From: Hemicordylus capensis
Lineage: Eukaryota; Chordata; Lepidosauria; Squamata; Cordylidae
Direction: 5' to 3'
NCBI RefSeq assembly: GCF_027244095.1
Contig: NC_069670.1
Location: forward strand, 15,953,320 to 16,017,319
Length of the DNA stretch: 64,000 nt
Within the stretch, counting starts at the first letter, position 1, and each line of letters begins with the position of its first letter. Shown here piece by piece: positions 20,826 through 32,468 of this stretch. Below the pieces are notes generated by a model. That model did not search any database. It was given only the letters and a program-made list of their open reading frames with translations, and was not told the DNA's origin. A program made the translations under genes and the position numbers.

Positions 20826-21022
20826 AGGAACACAGAAAGTTGCTTGATGCTGAGTCAGGACCCTGGTCCACCTCGCTCAGTATTATCTGCTCTGACTGGC
20901 AGCAGCTTGTCAAGGTTTCAGGCAGGAGTCTTTCCTGGCCCTACCTGGAGATGCCTCCTGGGACAGAGCCTGAACTCCTGAATGCAAAGCAGATGCTCCA
21001 ACCCTGAGCTACAGCCCCATCC
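20826..21022 (-). mobile_element. tRNA-derived SINE
   Basis: Minus strand: 'ggatggggctgtagctcagg', 'tttgcattcaggagttcagg', then 'ctgagcgaggtggacc' and the 3' end 'ctttctgtgttcct'. Nearly full length. Confidence 0.72.
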
Positions 21023-21089
21023 TCTAAGCATCAGGAATGAGTGATTGCTGTTGATGTATCTCCCATAGCTAAACAACACAGGAGTCCTC

Positions 21090-21124
21090 ACCACTTCTTG
21101 GCATTTTGGCTAAGATCACATGTG
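21090..21124 (+). ncRNA. Degenerate U2 snRNA 5' end fragment (pseudogene)
   Basis: 'cacttcttggcattttggct' followed by aagatca resembles the 5' end of U2 snRNA (cgcttctcggccttttggct, aagatca) with several mismatches. Only about 35 bases. A better copy is at 53626. Confidence 0.4.
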
Positions 21125-21150
21125 AACTGAGGGATGTGGCTTAGCTTATT

Positions 21151-21460
21151 AGGAACATAGGAAGCTGCCATATACTGAGTCGGACTATTGGTCAATTTAG
21201 CTCTGTATTGTCTCCACAGACTGGCAGCGGCCTCTCCAAGGTTGAAGGCAGGAATCTCTCTCAGCCCTATCTTGGAGATGCTGCCAGGGAGGGAACTTGG
21301 AACCTAGATACTCTTCCCAGAGCGGCTCCATCCCCTAAGGGGGGAATCTCTTACAGTGCTCACACTTCTAGTCTCCCTTTCATATGCAACCAGGGTGGAC
21401 CCTGCTGATCTAAGGGGCCCAGTCATACTTGCTACCACCGGACCAGCTCTCCGCTCCTCC
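21151..21460 (-). mobile_element. Composite 5S/tRNA-like SINE
   Basis: On the minus strand: 5S-like head ('ggttgcatatgaaagggaga' in place of gg-tttgcatttgaatgggaga), 'ccgctctgggaagag', the tRNA-like body and the 3' end 'gcttcctatgttcct'. This and 56277-56585 show the whole composite. Confidence 0.7.
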
Positions 21461-21900
21461 CAGCTTGGGTGCCAGCTCCTTTTGGGCTACGACATCAATC
21501 ATCCCCTTTGTGACTGAGGATGATGAGATTTGTAGTCCAGCAACATTGGGGAGCCCCAATTTGAGAACCTTTGGCATAGAGAAAGACTCAAGGGGTTACT
21601 ATCTCAGTATTACTATCAGTTTTTATTACAGCCATTGGCCAACCAAGAGATAAAAATCAGAATAACAAATATAACTGATATGCACAAATAGTGGCTAATA
21701 ATTACACACAATGCAACAGTATAGAAGCAGGGTTACTATCTCCCCATCTCTTGCATACAGAGCTTTAGACTATAGCCTTCCTCCCTCAAACCCCCGAGAT
21801 TTCCTCCCTGCTCTACTTAAGCAAGCAGTTCATTACAATCAGATAGATTAGCTACAGAACAATCTTACAATATCCTAGAAAACACAACTTCCCGCACCAT
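21461..21900. other. Unassigned sequence
   Basis: No gene or well-defined repeat recognised. A partial 'gatttgtagtccagcaacat' resembles half of the palindromic MITE near 21530. Confidence 0.45.
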
Positions 21901-22275
21901 AAGGTTTCTCGGATGGATGGATGGATGATGGATGGATGGATTGCTGTCAAGTTGGTGTCGACACTTAGCGACCACATCGAGAGATTCTCTCTAGGATAAT
22001 CTGTCTTCCACTTGGCCTTGAAGGTTTCTCAGTGGTTCATTCACTGTCGTCCTCATTGACGAGTCCATCCACCTTGCTGCTGATCGTCCTCTTCTTCTCT
22101 TTCCTCCAATGTTCCCCATCATGATGGACTTCTCGATGGGGCTGGGTCTTTGCATAATGTGACCCAAGTATGATCGTTTGAGCCTGGTCATTTGTGCCTC
22201 GAGTGAAAATTCTGGATGGATTTGTTCTCTGATCCATTTGTTTCCTTTCCTGGCTGCCCATGGTTTCCCTATCTG
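21900..22275 (-). mobile_element. BovB/RTE-like LINE ORF2 C-terminus
   Basis: The minus-strand frame (21991-22191) reads LKRSYLGHIMQRPSPIEKSI, GGKRRRGRSAARWMDS and LQGQVEDRLS, the conserved C-terminal tail of BovB/RTE-type reverse-transcriptase proteins (LKYFGHLMRR, EGRRRRGR..RW.D in the family). A 3' UTR-like 'aagttggtgtcgacacttag' and a (ggat)n tail at 21912-21942 follow. The frame shifts near the start. This LINE runs across the point where homology to base 1 begins. Confidence 0.75.
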
Positions 22276-22307
22276 TAGCCTTATCTACTGGCTAGCTACT
22301 GTTAACT

Positions 22308-22450
22308 AGGGATGTGCACGAATCAATTTTTTTCATTTCAATTTGGAATCACCCCTGATTTGTTTGGGGTCTGAATCTGACCACCCAAATCACCCCGGAT
22401 TCCGTTTGTACCCGAATTTTCCTAATCTGCTTCTGAATCTTAATTGATTG
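22308..22450. mobile_element. hAT-like short element fragment (copy 2)
   Basis: Duplicate of 88-230 with the same TAGGGATGTGC start. Confidence 0.55.
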
Positions 22451-22681
22451 GCTAGCTACTGTTAATTGCTGATGGGTTTTAACCCATTGCCTGCATTGTG
22501 AGGGAAAGCAGGCTTAATATTGAATAACTAGAGCTTGGCATGAAATTAATCTTCTCGACCGGGAAGATTCAATGACAAGGGAGTCATCGATCTATAAGAA
22601 CACTGATTATAAAATTGGCGGTATAAGAAAACGTGTCCCTACTAGACTAGTATTGTTCCTTATTTAGGCAAAATTGGAAGG

Positions 22682-22988
22682 CGAGGAAAGCTGGTCTTGT
22701 GGTAGCAAGCCTGAATTGTTCTTGTTGCTAAGCAGGGTCTGCCCTGGTTTGCATTTGAATGGGAGACTACACATAAGACATTCCCCTTAGGAGATGGGGC
22801 CGCTCTGGGAAGAACACCTCCATGCTTGCAGGCAGACACTCTCAAGGTCCCTCTGTGCCATCTCTAGTTAGGCCTGCAAGATACTTTTGCCTGTGACCTT
22901 GGAGAAGATGCTGCCCATCTACGTAGACAATACTGAGCTAGATGGACCCATGGTCTGACTTGGTCTAAGGCAACTCCTTATGGTCCTA
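22682..22988 (+). mobile_element. Composite 5S/tRNA-like SINE, longer copy
   Basis: The head 'gctaagcagggtctgccctg' plus 'gtttgcatttgaatgggaga' lines up with the 3' half of vertebrate 5S rRNA (gctaagcagggtcgggcctg, gtta.tacttggatgggagac). A tRNA-like SINE body follows. This is the full version of the truncated element at 435. Confidence 0.72.
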
Positions 22989-23896
22989 GAACACAGGCAC
23001 ATAGGAAGCTGCCTCAAACTGAGTCAGACCCTTGGTCATCAAGTTCAGTATTGTCAGCACTGGCTGGCAGCAGCTATTGCAGGCAGGAGTCTCTCCTAAC
23101 CCTACCTAGAGATGCTGCCAGGGACTGAACCTGGAATTCCCAGCATGCAAAGCAGACACTCTTCCACTGAGCTATAGCCCCAAACCCCATGAAAGCTTGC
23201 TTGACTACTAGGAGGGCCCAACAGGAGATAATACCAAGAGTTGCACTGGGTTATGCCCTTATAAAAGCTGTTAAATTGATACCCCTGAAGGGTCATGAGC
23301 TGTTAATTGGCATGGCTGTGGTGGGAGGTGGGGAGTGGGGAGTGGTGGCAGAGACCCACACATGATGCAACAGGACTATATCACCCCTGAGTATTGGCCA
23401 CTGTGGAAAACCATTGGTCCATCTAACTCAGTATTGTCTACACTGATTTGCAGCAGCACTCCAAGATTAGAGACAAGAAACTTTCCCAGCCCTACTTGGA
23501 GATGCCAGAGCTTGAATCTGGGACTTTCTGCATGCCAACATTCGGATGTTCTTGGAACCTTCTGCTCTTCCCAGAGCGGCTCCATCCTGAAGGGAATTTC
23601 TTAAAAGTGCTCAGATATGGTCTCCCATTCAAATGCAAGCAGAGGAGATCCTGCACAGCTAATGGGACAAGTCATGCTTGCTACCACAAGATCAGCTCTC
23701 CTCCCATTAGGGGGATGGAGAGGTGGGGTTATGGCTCCCCAACTGTGGCAGCTATTTCAGTGGTGGTGGGGCAGAGATAGTTTAGTAGAGGGGAAGCGAA
23801 AACAGAAACTTAATAACAGTTTCCCCTTCCAGCTGCCTTGTCAGTTCTTTGAACTTGGGGAGCAGTGCCAACTGCCCACAGAACCTCACCCTGTTC

Positions 23897-24050
23897 TTTT
23901 GCAATGCCAGTCCAGTCCAAAATAAAACAGAAATTATTTATGATCTGATAATGGATGAGGGATACAATCTGGTGTCTGTTACAGAAACCTGGTTGAGGGA
24001 GGCTAGTGGCTCAATTTGGTCCCAGCTTCTCCCTCCAGGACACTATTAAA
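23897..24050 (+). mobile_element. CR1/L2-like LINE endonuclease fragment (copy 2)
   Basis: Duplicate of 1587-1740; the TETWLREASG and SQLLPPG motifs are retained. Confidence 0.63.
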
Positions 24051-24074
24051 AAGTCTGGGAGCCAGTGTAGCAGA

Positions 24075-24310
24075 TAGTGTTAGTGTTAGTGTTAGTGTTA
24101 GTGTTAGTGTTAGTGTTAGTGTTAGTGTTAGTGTTAGTGTTAGTGTTAGTGTCAGGGTCAGGGTCAGGGTCAGGGTCAGGGTCAGAATCAGCTTCAAGGT
24201 CAGTATCAGGGTTAGGGTTAGGGTTAGGGTTAGGGTTACGGTTCATATCAGGTTAGGGTCAGGGTCAGGGTCAGGGTCAGGGTTATGGTTAGGGTTAGTG
24301 TTAGGGTTAG
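24075..24310 (+). repeat. Telomere-like hexamer array (copy 2)
   Basis: Same block order as 1765-2026 but different counts: about 13 TTAGTG, 5-6 TCAGGG, 5 TTAGGG, 4-5 TCAGGG. The blocks expanded or shrank separately after duplication. Confidence 0.92.
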
Positions 24311-24439
24311 AGACTGGCATTATTTGGCCATTTTCAAAGGGAGCCCCACATACAATGCACTGCAATGATCTAAACAGAAGTTTACCAGAGCATGGGTATC
24401 TCGCTAAACGATCTTTTGAGAGGAGAGCTTAACATATGC

Positions 24440-25320
24440 TAGCAAACATAAATTGTCCACTTTGCTAATCAACATTTGCTTTGTTTTGCACTTGGATGAG
24501 TGACTATATTTGAGCAGGGTACGATATTTCCCTTAGGGGATGGCACCTTAGCTCAGTGGAAGAACATTTGCATGCCTCCATGCAGAAGTTTGCAGGTTCA
24601 ATCCCTGGCAACATCTCTAGGTAGGTCCGGGATAGTCTCCTGCCTAAAACTATTATGGGTAATACTGTGTTAAATGGACCAGTGGCGGGACTCAGTATAA
24701 GACAGCTTCCTCTGTTCCTGTCTTCATCCATGTAATGTCTCAGGCAGTGCATCAGCAGTGCTCCAAGAAGCTACTGAGGCTTTATGATCTGGACCGATGA
24801 GCACCTCCAGCTTGCAAACCTGGCCCTTTAGGGGGGATGCCGCCCCATCAGGAGTAGGATGGACATCATTCACCCCGACAGATTAACCCCCCAAAACAAT
24901 ATCTCCATCTTCTCTCTGAGTCTCAGTTTGTCCACAAAGAACTCATTAAAAGCATCACAGCAGAACAAAGTCTCCGAGGGTTGGTTCGAATGGGAAGGAG
25001 CCTGAATCAGACTCCTCACAACCCAGGACAGCTCTGTTGGACACGAACCCCCAGAAGCAATGTGGGCAGACCAGAATTGGGGTTTTGCCGCACACACTGC
25101 CTCCGCATAAACCTTCAAATGGGCTCTATGCTGTGTCCTGTCACATTCAAGACACATTCTCCTCCACTTGCACACCAGTCACCTAACTTGCTGCTTCAGA
25201 CCCTGCATTCTTCATATATGTTCAGCTCCTCCTACATTTCACTCAATTTCTATTTGGAAATGTGCTGTTATCCATCAAGCCTCATCTTCTGCCCCACTTA
25301 ACCCCCAATGCACATTGTCG
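24440..25320. other. Copy-2 interval: SINE and unassigned sequence
   Basis: Counterpart of 2177-3049. A composite SINE occupies 24440-24717; the rest shows nothing recognisable. An 18-bp piece ('caaagcagatagaagtgct' region of copy 1) is missing near 24755. Confidence 0.55.
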
Positions 25321-25559
25321 CAATGAGTCCCCATTTTCCCCACCTGGAAGTGGGATAGTGAATAGAGGTGGAGAAGTCCTCTCCTCAGCTTGTGTGCCCT
25401 TCCTCTCCACACTTGCCTCTGAGCCCTCCCACCTGTGGTTCTGCGTTCTCAGTCCAAAGCCCTCCCTGAGATCTGGAGACAGCCCCCACCACACGGTCAT
25501 AAATTGGGCCGGGGGGTTTCAAGCAGACCAAGAGACTCGTGTTAGAGTGCAGCATGGAT

Positions 25560-25565
25560 TTTATT
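25560..25565 (-). terminator. Poly(A) signal AATAAA of gene 4
   Basis: Same context and spacing as gene 1. The 3' flank 25320-25862 duplicates 3050-3589. Confidence 0.85.
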
Positions 25566-25862
25566 GAAAAGGAGTGGAGGGAACAATTGTAGGAGATGAA
25601 GGTTGTGAAAATGATACAGGCAAGCTCAAGAAGAGAGTGGGGCTCCGTCTTGGAAAGGAGACATTCAGGAAACAAAGCGGAAAGGGGGGCAAGAAAGTGG
25701 TAGCGGACGTTATTACAGGAGCTGGAGGCTGGGATGATGGTCCCGGAACCTCACAGCTCTTCTCACTCCGGGTATAGATGCTCCATCACAAAACTCGATG
25801 GTGGCTGTCCGTTCCTGGTCATTTCTGCTTTCATGGGGATCTTCTTTTCAGCATTAAGAGGT

Positions 25863-26342
25863 TTATACACAGATGTTCCCACAGACGCTCCCACGGCGCC
25901 CCAGGAGAGCCCCCCTTCTAAAATATCCACCCCCCCTTCCAAGGGCTCCATTACCGAAGCCAGAACCCAGGCCGCCATAGAGACCGGCTCCTACAATCCC
26001 GGAACCCCCAATGGCACAGGGAGTGATGCCTCCCACGGAGACGGGCTCGCAGCTAGCGGACAGGATGGCTCCTGGGATGGTCACCACGGAGGCGGGAGGC
26101 TGGACCACGACCTCTGCTGGGGGGAGCTGGTTGATGCAAGAAGGGTAGACTCCGGCCAGGGTGCCCAGATTGCCAGAATTTTCGACGGCTCCGTAGCCAT
26201 AGCCCAGACCTCCATAGCCAAGACCTCCATAGCCGTAGCCAAGACCGCCGTATCCAAGACCACTGGAGCCTGCTGACCCAAAGCCAACAACAGGGCTGGA
26301 AGCGCAGGAGGGGACGGTACAGGCTGGTCCACAGTTGGCCAT
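25863..26342 (-). CDS. Beta-keratin (corneous beta-protein), gene 4
   Basis: A 159-residue CBP, the copy-2 twin of gene 1: Cys-rich N-terminus MANCGPACTVPSC, glycine/tyrosine repeats at 27-52, core box at 72-105 and tail CGNICV. It differs from gene 1 only at Gly124 and Arg149. Genes 2 and 5 also have Gly and Arg at the corresponding places, so gene 1 carries the derived residues. The acceptor ends at 26361, 18 bases before the ATG; the intron runs to 27555. It is head-to-head with gene 5 and appears intact. Confidence 0.95.
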   Translation of the reverse strand: MANCGPACTVPSCASSPVVGFGSAGSSGLGYGGLGYGYGGLGYGGLGYGYGAVENSGNLGTLAGVYPSCINQLPPAEVVVQPPASVVTIPGAILSASCEPVSVGGITPCAIGGSGIVGAGLYGGLGSGFGNGALGRGGGYFRRGALLGRRGSVCGNICV

Positions 26343-27555
26343 TTTCTGCTGGAGGTAAAGCTGAAAGAAAATAGCCTCAGTACAGTGAACTTTGTACTAT
26401 CAGGAGTGCAGGAGATATTCTGGCTTTCGAAATCATTGGCTGTAATTTCCTACTGTCCTTCAAGTCACCTATTTCCGTCAATACCTCAAGTATAATAACA
26501 ACAACAACAACAACACCATAGGGGCCACAAAAATCACCATCAGCCAATTACAAAACGCAGCTTTACTGGGAACAGCCTATATTCTGCGACGATATCTATA
26601 ACAACTGACAATAAAATTCAGCCATCCCAGGTCCTTGGGAAAGACTCGATGTCTAGATAAAATGAACCAGTCAATGAAACCTGTCTGACTGTGTGAATAA
26701 ATAAATAATAATAATAAATAACAAAAAAACCCTGCTTTTCAACAATTTTTTCATATAGAAAAATAATAGTACATAAATAAAGATGGCTGCCTCACAACTG
26801 GACAGTAAACCTAGATTTTTATTGTTTTATCTTTCACGTTATGTTGTGAATATATCTATGCATCTGAGAGACAGACTGCCCTCTCGTCATCTCTTCTGCC
26901 TTGTGGGCTTCACCCTGCTGCTGCACAGACTGTCTGATCCCTTGCTAAGGAGACATCTCTGGTGATCTGTCAGCAGGTGTGCTTTTCCACACATTTCCAA
27001 ATGTGTGCACAGAACAACGCTTGCCAGGTTTGATCTCGAGGCAGCCAGAGTCCATGATCAGAACTCTCTCCCTCAGAGACCAGGGATGTCTGCCGTTCAA
27101 ATACGACTCAGGCACAGATTCTTATACAAAGAAATCTTGCATCAACAGAGCACATTTTAGAGTGCCTGCTACAACATCTAACCACCTGCAAAATGCTTAT
27201 GTCACTGGGATTTCAACCAATCTGTCCCAGTCCATGGTTGTGTTGCTCTATGAAGCAAAGCACCAATAGCTGTCCCTTCCTTTTCTTTTCCTGTCTCTCT
27301 TTCCCCCCTAATATCAAATCTCCTGCCTTCTGTCAAACATCTCCCCTTTTCTTCCTTCTCTGTTAGGAAAGGAAAAAGAAAAGCAGTGATGTCCCATTTC
27401 TCCTTCCTTCCTCTGAGGCCGTCCATGGCAGGAGGGGAGGCTGGGTGGCTGTCATGCCACCCCTCCAAATCGGCCACCCGAAGAGGCCTGATTCCCTATG
27501 CCACATAGGAGGGGCAGCTCTTTAACAGATCTGTTCAAAGTGCCTCTTGACTTAC

Positions 27556-27635
27556 CTACAGGAGTAGAAAGCAAGAGAAGGGAAGCAGATTGAGTGGAGC
27601 TGATGGAAGATCTCAGGATGGGGAGGCCTTTTATA
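27556..27635 (-). promoter_or_regulatory. Gene 4 promoter TATA box and noncoding exon 1
   Basis: TATAAAA at 27635-27629 on the minus strand; exon 1 about 27604-27556; donor gtaagt from 27555. Small substitutions in exon 1 relative to gene 1. Confidence 0.85.
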
Positions 27636-28110
27636 CCATTTTCTCGGTGTCCCATGCTGGCCCCACCGTCAGCTTGGAGACACCGCATTGTGCCTGTGGT
27701 TTTAATTAGCAAGCAGCCCAGAGCCATTTGAGAACTGCATCATGCCCCCAAATTACTTTAATGACTCTCAAAGGAGAGGTAAAGTGTTAGCATTTTGACA
27801 GACCTGCACATTGTGGCTGGCACATTTCTGACACTTTGATCTTCTCCTTTGCATTCCTCAGCAAAAATGCATTTCCTTGTTTCCTTCTTCTGTGGCACTG
27901 AAATCAAGAGGAGTTGGGGCCCTCTTCATTCTTCTCAAAAATGGCTGATCACAGGGGTTTGCATCCAGACTAGGTAACTCAATGGTACTATTCAGGAGTT
28001 ACTCAAAAGGACACCTTAATTTCCTTGGGATGTACGTTCACTAATTTAGTCAGTTTCAGTGAGTTCCAGTGAAATACCTGCCCTGTTTCATGCCCCAGAT
28101 TCCATTTAGG

Positions 28111-28400
28111 ATCATAAGAACATACAAAGATCTGACCTAAGGCCCATCTCCCAGTTTCACACAGTGGCCCACCAGATACCTTGACAAGCCACACAACCAG
28201 GAGATGAAGGGCTTCCTCCTCTCCTTCTGGCCTCCCATACTTGGAGGCCTCCTGCCTCTGAGCCTGGATGTAGCCTCTGGGCTTGAAGACAAGTAGCCTT
28301 CAATAAGCCTGTCCCCCGTGAATTTGCCAAATCCTGCCTTAAAGCCATCAAAGCTGGCAACTATCTCTACATCCCATGGCAGAGAGTTCCACAGATTTCA
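28111..28400 (-). mobile_element. CR1-like LINE 3' end (copy 2)
   Basis: Duplicate of 5831-6120. Confidence 0.75.
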
Positions 28401-30465
28401 GTTTATATTTGTGCATTATCTGGAATATTCACAGGCCACTTTCAACCAACCAAAGTTCTTGAAGTGGTTTCCATAGGGAGAAGAGGGAGAAGATGGATCC
28501 CTCTCCCAAAGGGCTCTCAACCAAGGCAGCGTTGGATGTTGTAAAAATCCCCGTTGTACAGTGAGGAGGAGGGAGGGAGGAAGTCCCGCCCTGCCACATC
28601 ACTCACCTGCATGCCTTCCTGCTCACGCTTACAGTGGGACTTGTCTGAAGAGCGCAGAGCCCTACCCGTGATGGTGGGCACATCCATGAATATGAGGGTG
28701 GATCGATCCAACATCACCATCACAACAGTACCTATAATCACATAATCGCTTCCCTTTTCTGGCAAGCCCTTTCATAACCATGAGTGGCGTGGCGTGTGGA
28801 TGATCGATGTAGCAGGGGTGGGACCCCCTCCCCCTTCATTCTGCTGTGGGGCTTTTGGCTCCAGTGGGGCTTTTGGATAACATCTGAAGGAAGTTTAAGT
28901 AACTCTCCAAACGACATGCCGCAAGAGGACCTGAAGAAGGTTTCCTATCCGCAAGGGGCTGACAATCTTAAAAAGAGACACAAGGGAAATAGCAGCGACA
29001 GCCACTGGTGGGATGATTTCCAGGGCTGGGTAAGGACTCTTGCTCTCCCCCTGTGCAGTACAAGAGAGCCGCCATTTTGAAAAGGCACCCCTTAACCGAG
29101 CTAGCAGGAATCCCTGACCTTTGCCTGAGGGGTAAAGGTCATATATCATTGATGTCCCATCTCCTCACTCTGCTTTGGAACCCAAAGAGTTCCCAATGTG
29201 ATTCCCAGAGCAAAAGCAGAGCCCCCAGGGCATGGGGCACACAGTCTAGAAAGTAACCCCAGGGATACAAGCAGCAACAGCCAGTGGGAAGGAGGCTTTA
29301 TTTGACTGAAGAGGAACAGTTGCTCTCCCTCTGCTCAGTACAAGAGAGCCGCCATTTTGAAAAGGAATATCATGGTGGGCTGAAGAGGGACAGTTGCTCT
29401 CCCCCTGCTCAGAACAAGAGAGCTGCCATTTTGAAAAGGGATATCATGCTAGGCTGAAAAGGGACAGTTGCTCTCCCCCTGCTCAGTACAAGAGAGTTGC
29501 CATTTTGAAAAGGGGATATTACTGCTAGGCTGAAGAGGGACAGCTCCTCTGCTCCTTTAACAGGTGTCTTTTTGGCCCTGTTGGCGAAGGGGAGTCCCAA
29601 GATGCCCGGATGATGGTTTCCTGTCCCAAACAGGCTTACAATCCAAAAAAGAATCCAAAAGAAACCGAAGAAAACCATGAGCAACAACAACTGAGAGGGA
29701 CCCTCTGATGGGCTGTAGACGGCCTCAACCCACACATTTATCTCAACATTTCCAGCAAACCCTTTGAGGTTTTCCTCAAAGAACTCAAAATGGTTTTGAA
29801 GGGACCAAAATGAATGTGTGTGGCGTAGCTTCTCTTGAAAAAAGTAGAGGTGTTTTGCCAAAAACAAACCCTCTAAATTCAGCTCATCTTTTCCCAGCCT
29901 GTAGGCAGCAAAAATTTGGAGGAAATGTGTGAGATAATTCTCCAAGGGTTATCCTCAGTAAGGACCCTGAAATCCTCCTTTTTGAAAATTCAGCTTCTCT
30001 TTGCATGAAATTCAGCTTCTTCTTGCCTGAAATTCTCTTCTGAATTTTACCTCAGAACCAGTTCAGTTCCAACCTCAGCATTATCTCTGACCTGTAAAGT
30101 CCCAGCAAGAACACAAAAGATATCTTCTTTTTTTTATCTTCACAAAAGCTAAACTCTCCTGAGCTGCTGATGCAAGAACATCAAAGATTTTCATTCCCGC
30201 CCTCTGGGGATTCCCATTCCCTATTTCTCAACATCAAATAAACTGAAGTGAGTTCAAGTCAGCAGATTTAAAAAGGAGAGATAGAAAAAATAAATGTGTG
30301 GAGAGGTGCTGGATAATTAGCATTGCATTTAGACAACTTAATTCATCACCACAGCTATGCAGATGCACAGTAATTTTGGGACATGAAAGGAAACTTGTCA
30401 ACAGCCAAGTCTAAGGTTAGCTAGAATGATGGAGCATCCAAACCACAAGAGAAGCGGGGGAACTG
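28401..30465. other. Shared upstream interval of the gene 4/gene 5 pair
   Basis: Counterpart of 6121-8090. The minisatellite here has four units ('cagtacaagagagc.gccattttgaaaagg' near 29055, 29335, 29410, 29485) against three in copy 1. A 178-codon frame at 29409-29945 (minus) is broken in copy 1 and is built largely from the minisatellite, so it is not called as a gene. A small T-rich insertion is at about 30124-30150. Confidence 0.6.
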
Positions 30466-30547
30466 TATAAAAGCTCCACGTTCCCTCTGTCCTTCCATCA
30501 GCTTCATTCGACTCTCCTGTCTTCACTGCATCCTCTCAGAGAAGCCG
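30466..30547 (+). promoter_or_regulatory. Gene 5 promoter TATA box and noncoding exon 1
   Basis: TATAAAA at 30466-30472; exon 1 about 30496-30547; donor gtaagt from 30548. Exon 1 is identical in type to gene 2. Confidence 0.87.
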
Positions 30548-31157
30548 GTAAGTCCGTTTTCTTGGTGGTGTTTGGATAGAGTCTCGTTGACAAAGAGCTT
30601 GGTGGATCTTCCACCTTGAGTCTTCTGTTCTTCAGAATATGGAGTGGTTGACAGCTAGTCTAGGATTACTGTGCCACTGAATGCCAGGCACTGGGGAACT
30701 AAACCGGGAAGGGGCTATTTCCTCCGTGCCTGCCTTGTGGACTTCTCAATGCCAACATGCTGGACCACGGCTGGAAACAGGAAGCTGAACTGGATGGGTT
30801 TTAGTCTGATCCAGCAGTTCTCTTGTGTTTCTTCTCAGAAGAATAATGGACACTGCCTTATATTGAGCCAGACCATTGGTCATTCCAGCTCAGGACTGAG
30901 GACTGAGTTAGACTGGCAGCAGCTCTCCAAGGTTTCTGGCATGGGTCATTCCCAGACCCACCTGCAGATGCTGCCAGAGAACCTTCTGCATGCAAAGCAG
31001 ATGCTCTGCCATGAAGTCTACACTGGATGGCACCGGTTCTCCAAGGTTTCAGGCGGGGATTTTCTCAGCCTCACCCGGTGGTGCTGCCAGGGATGGAAGC
31101 GTTCTGCATGCAAAGCAGCTGTTACACCACTGATCTACAGACCCATCCTCTTGCTCA

Positions 31158-31290
31158 GGGCTGCTCAACTTGGGTCCTCCTGCAGATGTTGGCCTACAAC
31201 TCCCATAATTCCTGGCTGTAGACCACTGTGGTTGGGGATTCTGGGAGCTATATTCCAAAAACAGTGGGAGGGCCAAAGTTGAGCAGCCCT
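31158..31290. mobile_element. Palindromic MITE in the gene 5 intron
   Basis: Duplicate of 8784-8915, with ggctgctcaactt / aagttgagcagcc termini. Confidence 0.7.
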
Positions 31291-31645
31291 GCCCAAGCTC
31301 TTCACTTGGTGGATATATATGAGAGGAGTGTGTAGTGGTCAGAGGCCTGAATATGAGCAAGGGTGGAATCCTTGCTTGTGAAGACAATGCCACCAGAATT
31401 TGGCCAATCTAGCTTTGAAATTCCACAGGCTTTGGAGGTGGGAAAACCTTCTTAATGCATGCAAGCCAGAGGAAATGAAGTGAAATGAAATTCTGAAAAC
31501 CTCACCAGGTTTCACTGGTGGCATCTTGGCTCCTGCGATGGTCCGAGCAAAGTAACAAGATCCACGACTGAGGCAGAGAGTATGAGTTCATTTCTGATGC
31601 CTTCTGTTCTGCCAATCTTACAGACTCACCTCCATCTTTCCAGCC

Positions 31646-32164
31646 ATGGTTTCTAACTGCGGACCATCCTGCACCGTCCCATCCTGTGCTTCTACCCCAG
31701 TGGTCGGTTTCGGCTCTGCAGGGAATGGCTTAGGCTATGGCCTTGGTGGTCTTGGCTATGGCTGTGGCTTTGGTGGTCTTGGCTCTGCCTATGGCCTTGG
31801 TGGCCTTGGCTACGGAGGTCTGGGCTCTGGCTATGGAGCCGTCGAAACTTCTGGCAACCTGGGCACCCTGGCCGGAGTCATCCCTTCCCCCATCAACCAG
31901 ATCCCCCCATCAGAGGTCGTGATCCAGCCACCCCCCGTTGTCGTGACCCTCCCAGGAGCCATCCTGTCCGCTAGCTGCGAGCCCGTCTCCGTGGGAGGAA
32001 ACACTCCCTGTGCCATTGGGGGTTCCGGGATTTTAGGATCCGGTCTCTATGGCGGCCTGGGTTCTGGCTTGGGTTACGGAGCCTTTGGAAGTAGGGGTGG
32101 ATATTACGGAAGGAGGTCTCTCCTGGGGCGCCGTGGGAGCGTCTGTGGGAACATCTGCGTATAA
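31646..32164 (+). CDS. Beta-keratin (corneous beta-protein), gene 5
   Basis: A 172-residue CBP with exactly the same amino-acid sequence as gene 2: Cys-rich start MVSNCGPSCTVPSC, Gly/Leu/Tyr repeats at 27-64, core box at 85-118, Arg/Gly/Tyr tail and CGNICV. The acceptor 'caatcttacag' ends at 31623, 22 bases before the ATG, and the intron spans 30548-31623. Flanking introns differ by scattered substitutions while the protein is unchanged, which suggests recent duplication plus constraint or conversion. It appears intact. Confidence 0.95.
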   Translation: MVSNCGPSCTVPSCASTPVVGFGSAGNGLGYGLGGLGYGCGFGGLGSAYGLGGLGYGGLGSGYGAVETSGNLGTLAGVIPSPINQIPPSEVVIQPPPVVVTLPGAILSASCEPVSVGGNTPCAIGGSGILGSGLYGGLGSGLGYGAFGSRGGYYGRRSLLGRRGSVCGNICV

Positions 32165-32462
32165 ACCTCTTAATGCTGAAAAGAAGATCCCCATGAAAGC
32201 AGAAATGACCAGGAACGGACAGCCACCATCGAGTTCTGTGACGGAGCATCTAGACCCGGAGTGAGAAGAGCCACGAGGTTCCGGGACCATTCTCCCAGCC
32301 TCCAGCTCCTCTATTAACGTCCGCTACCCCTCTCTTGCCCCCCTTTTCCGCTTTGTTTCCTGAATGTCTCCTTTCCAAGAAGGAGCCCCACTCTCTTCTT
32401 GAGCTTGCCTCTATCATTTTCACAACCTTCATCTCCTACAATTGTTCCCTCCACTCCTTTTC

Positions 32463-32468
32463 AATAAA
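32463..32468 (+). terminator. Poly(A) signal AATAAA of gene 5
   Basis: Same context as genes 1, 2 and 4. Confidence 0.87.

Noticed and set aside
22720-22775. Possible 5S rRNA gene
   Set aside because: Only the 3' half resembles 5S rRNA and it is joined to a SINE body in several places, so it is a SINE head.
29409-29945. 178-codon frame on the minus strand
   Set aside because: It is broken in copy 1 (7055-7652) and consists largely of minisatellite and repeat sequence; hydrophobic stretches such as FFGFFWILFWIV look accidental.
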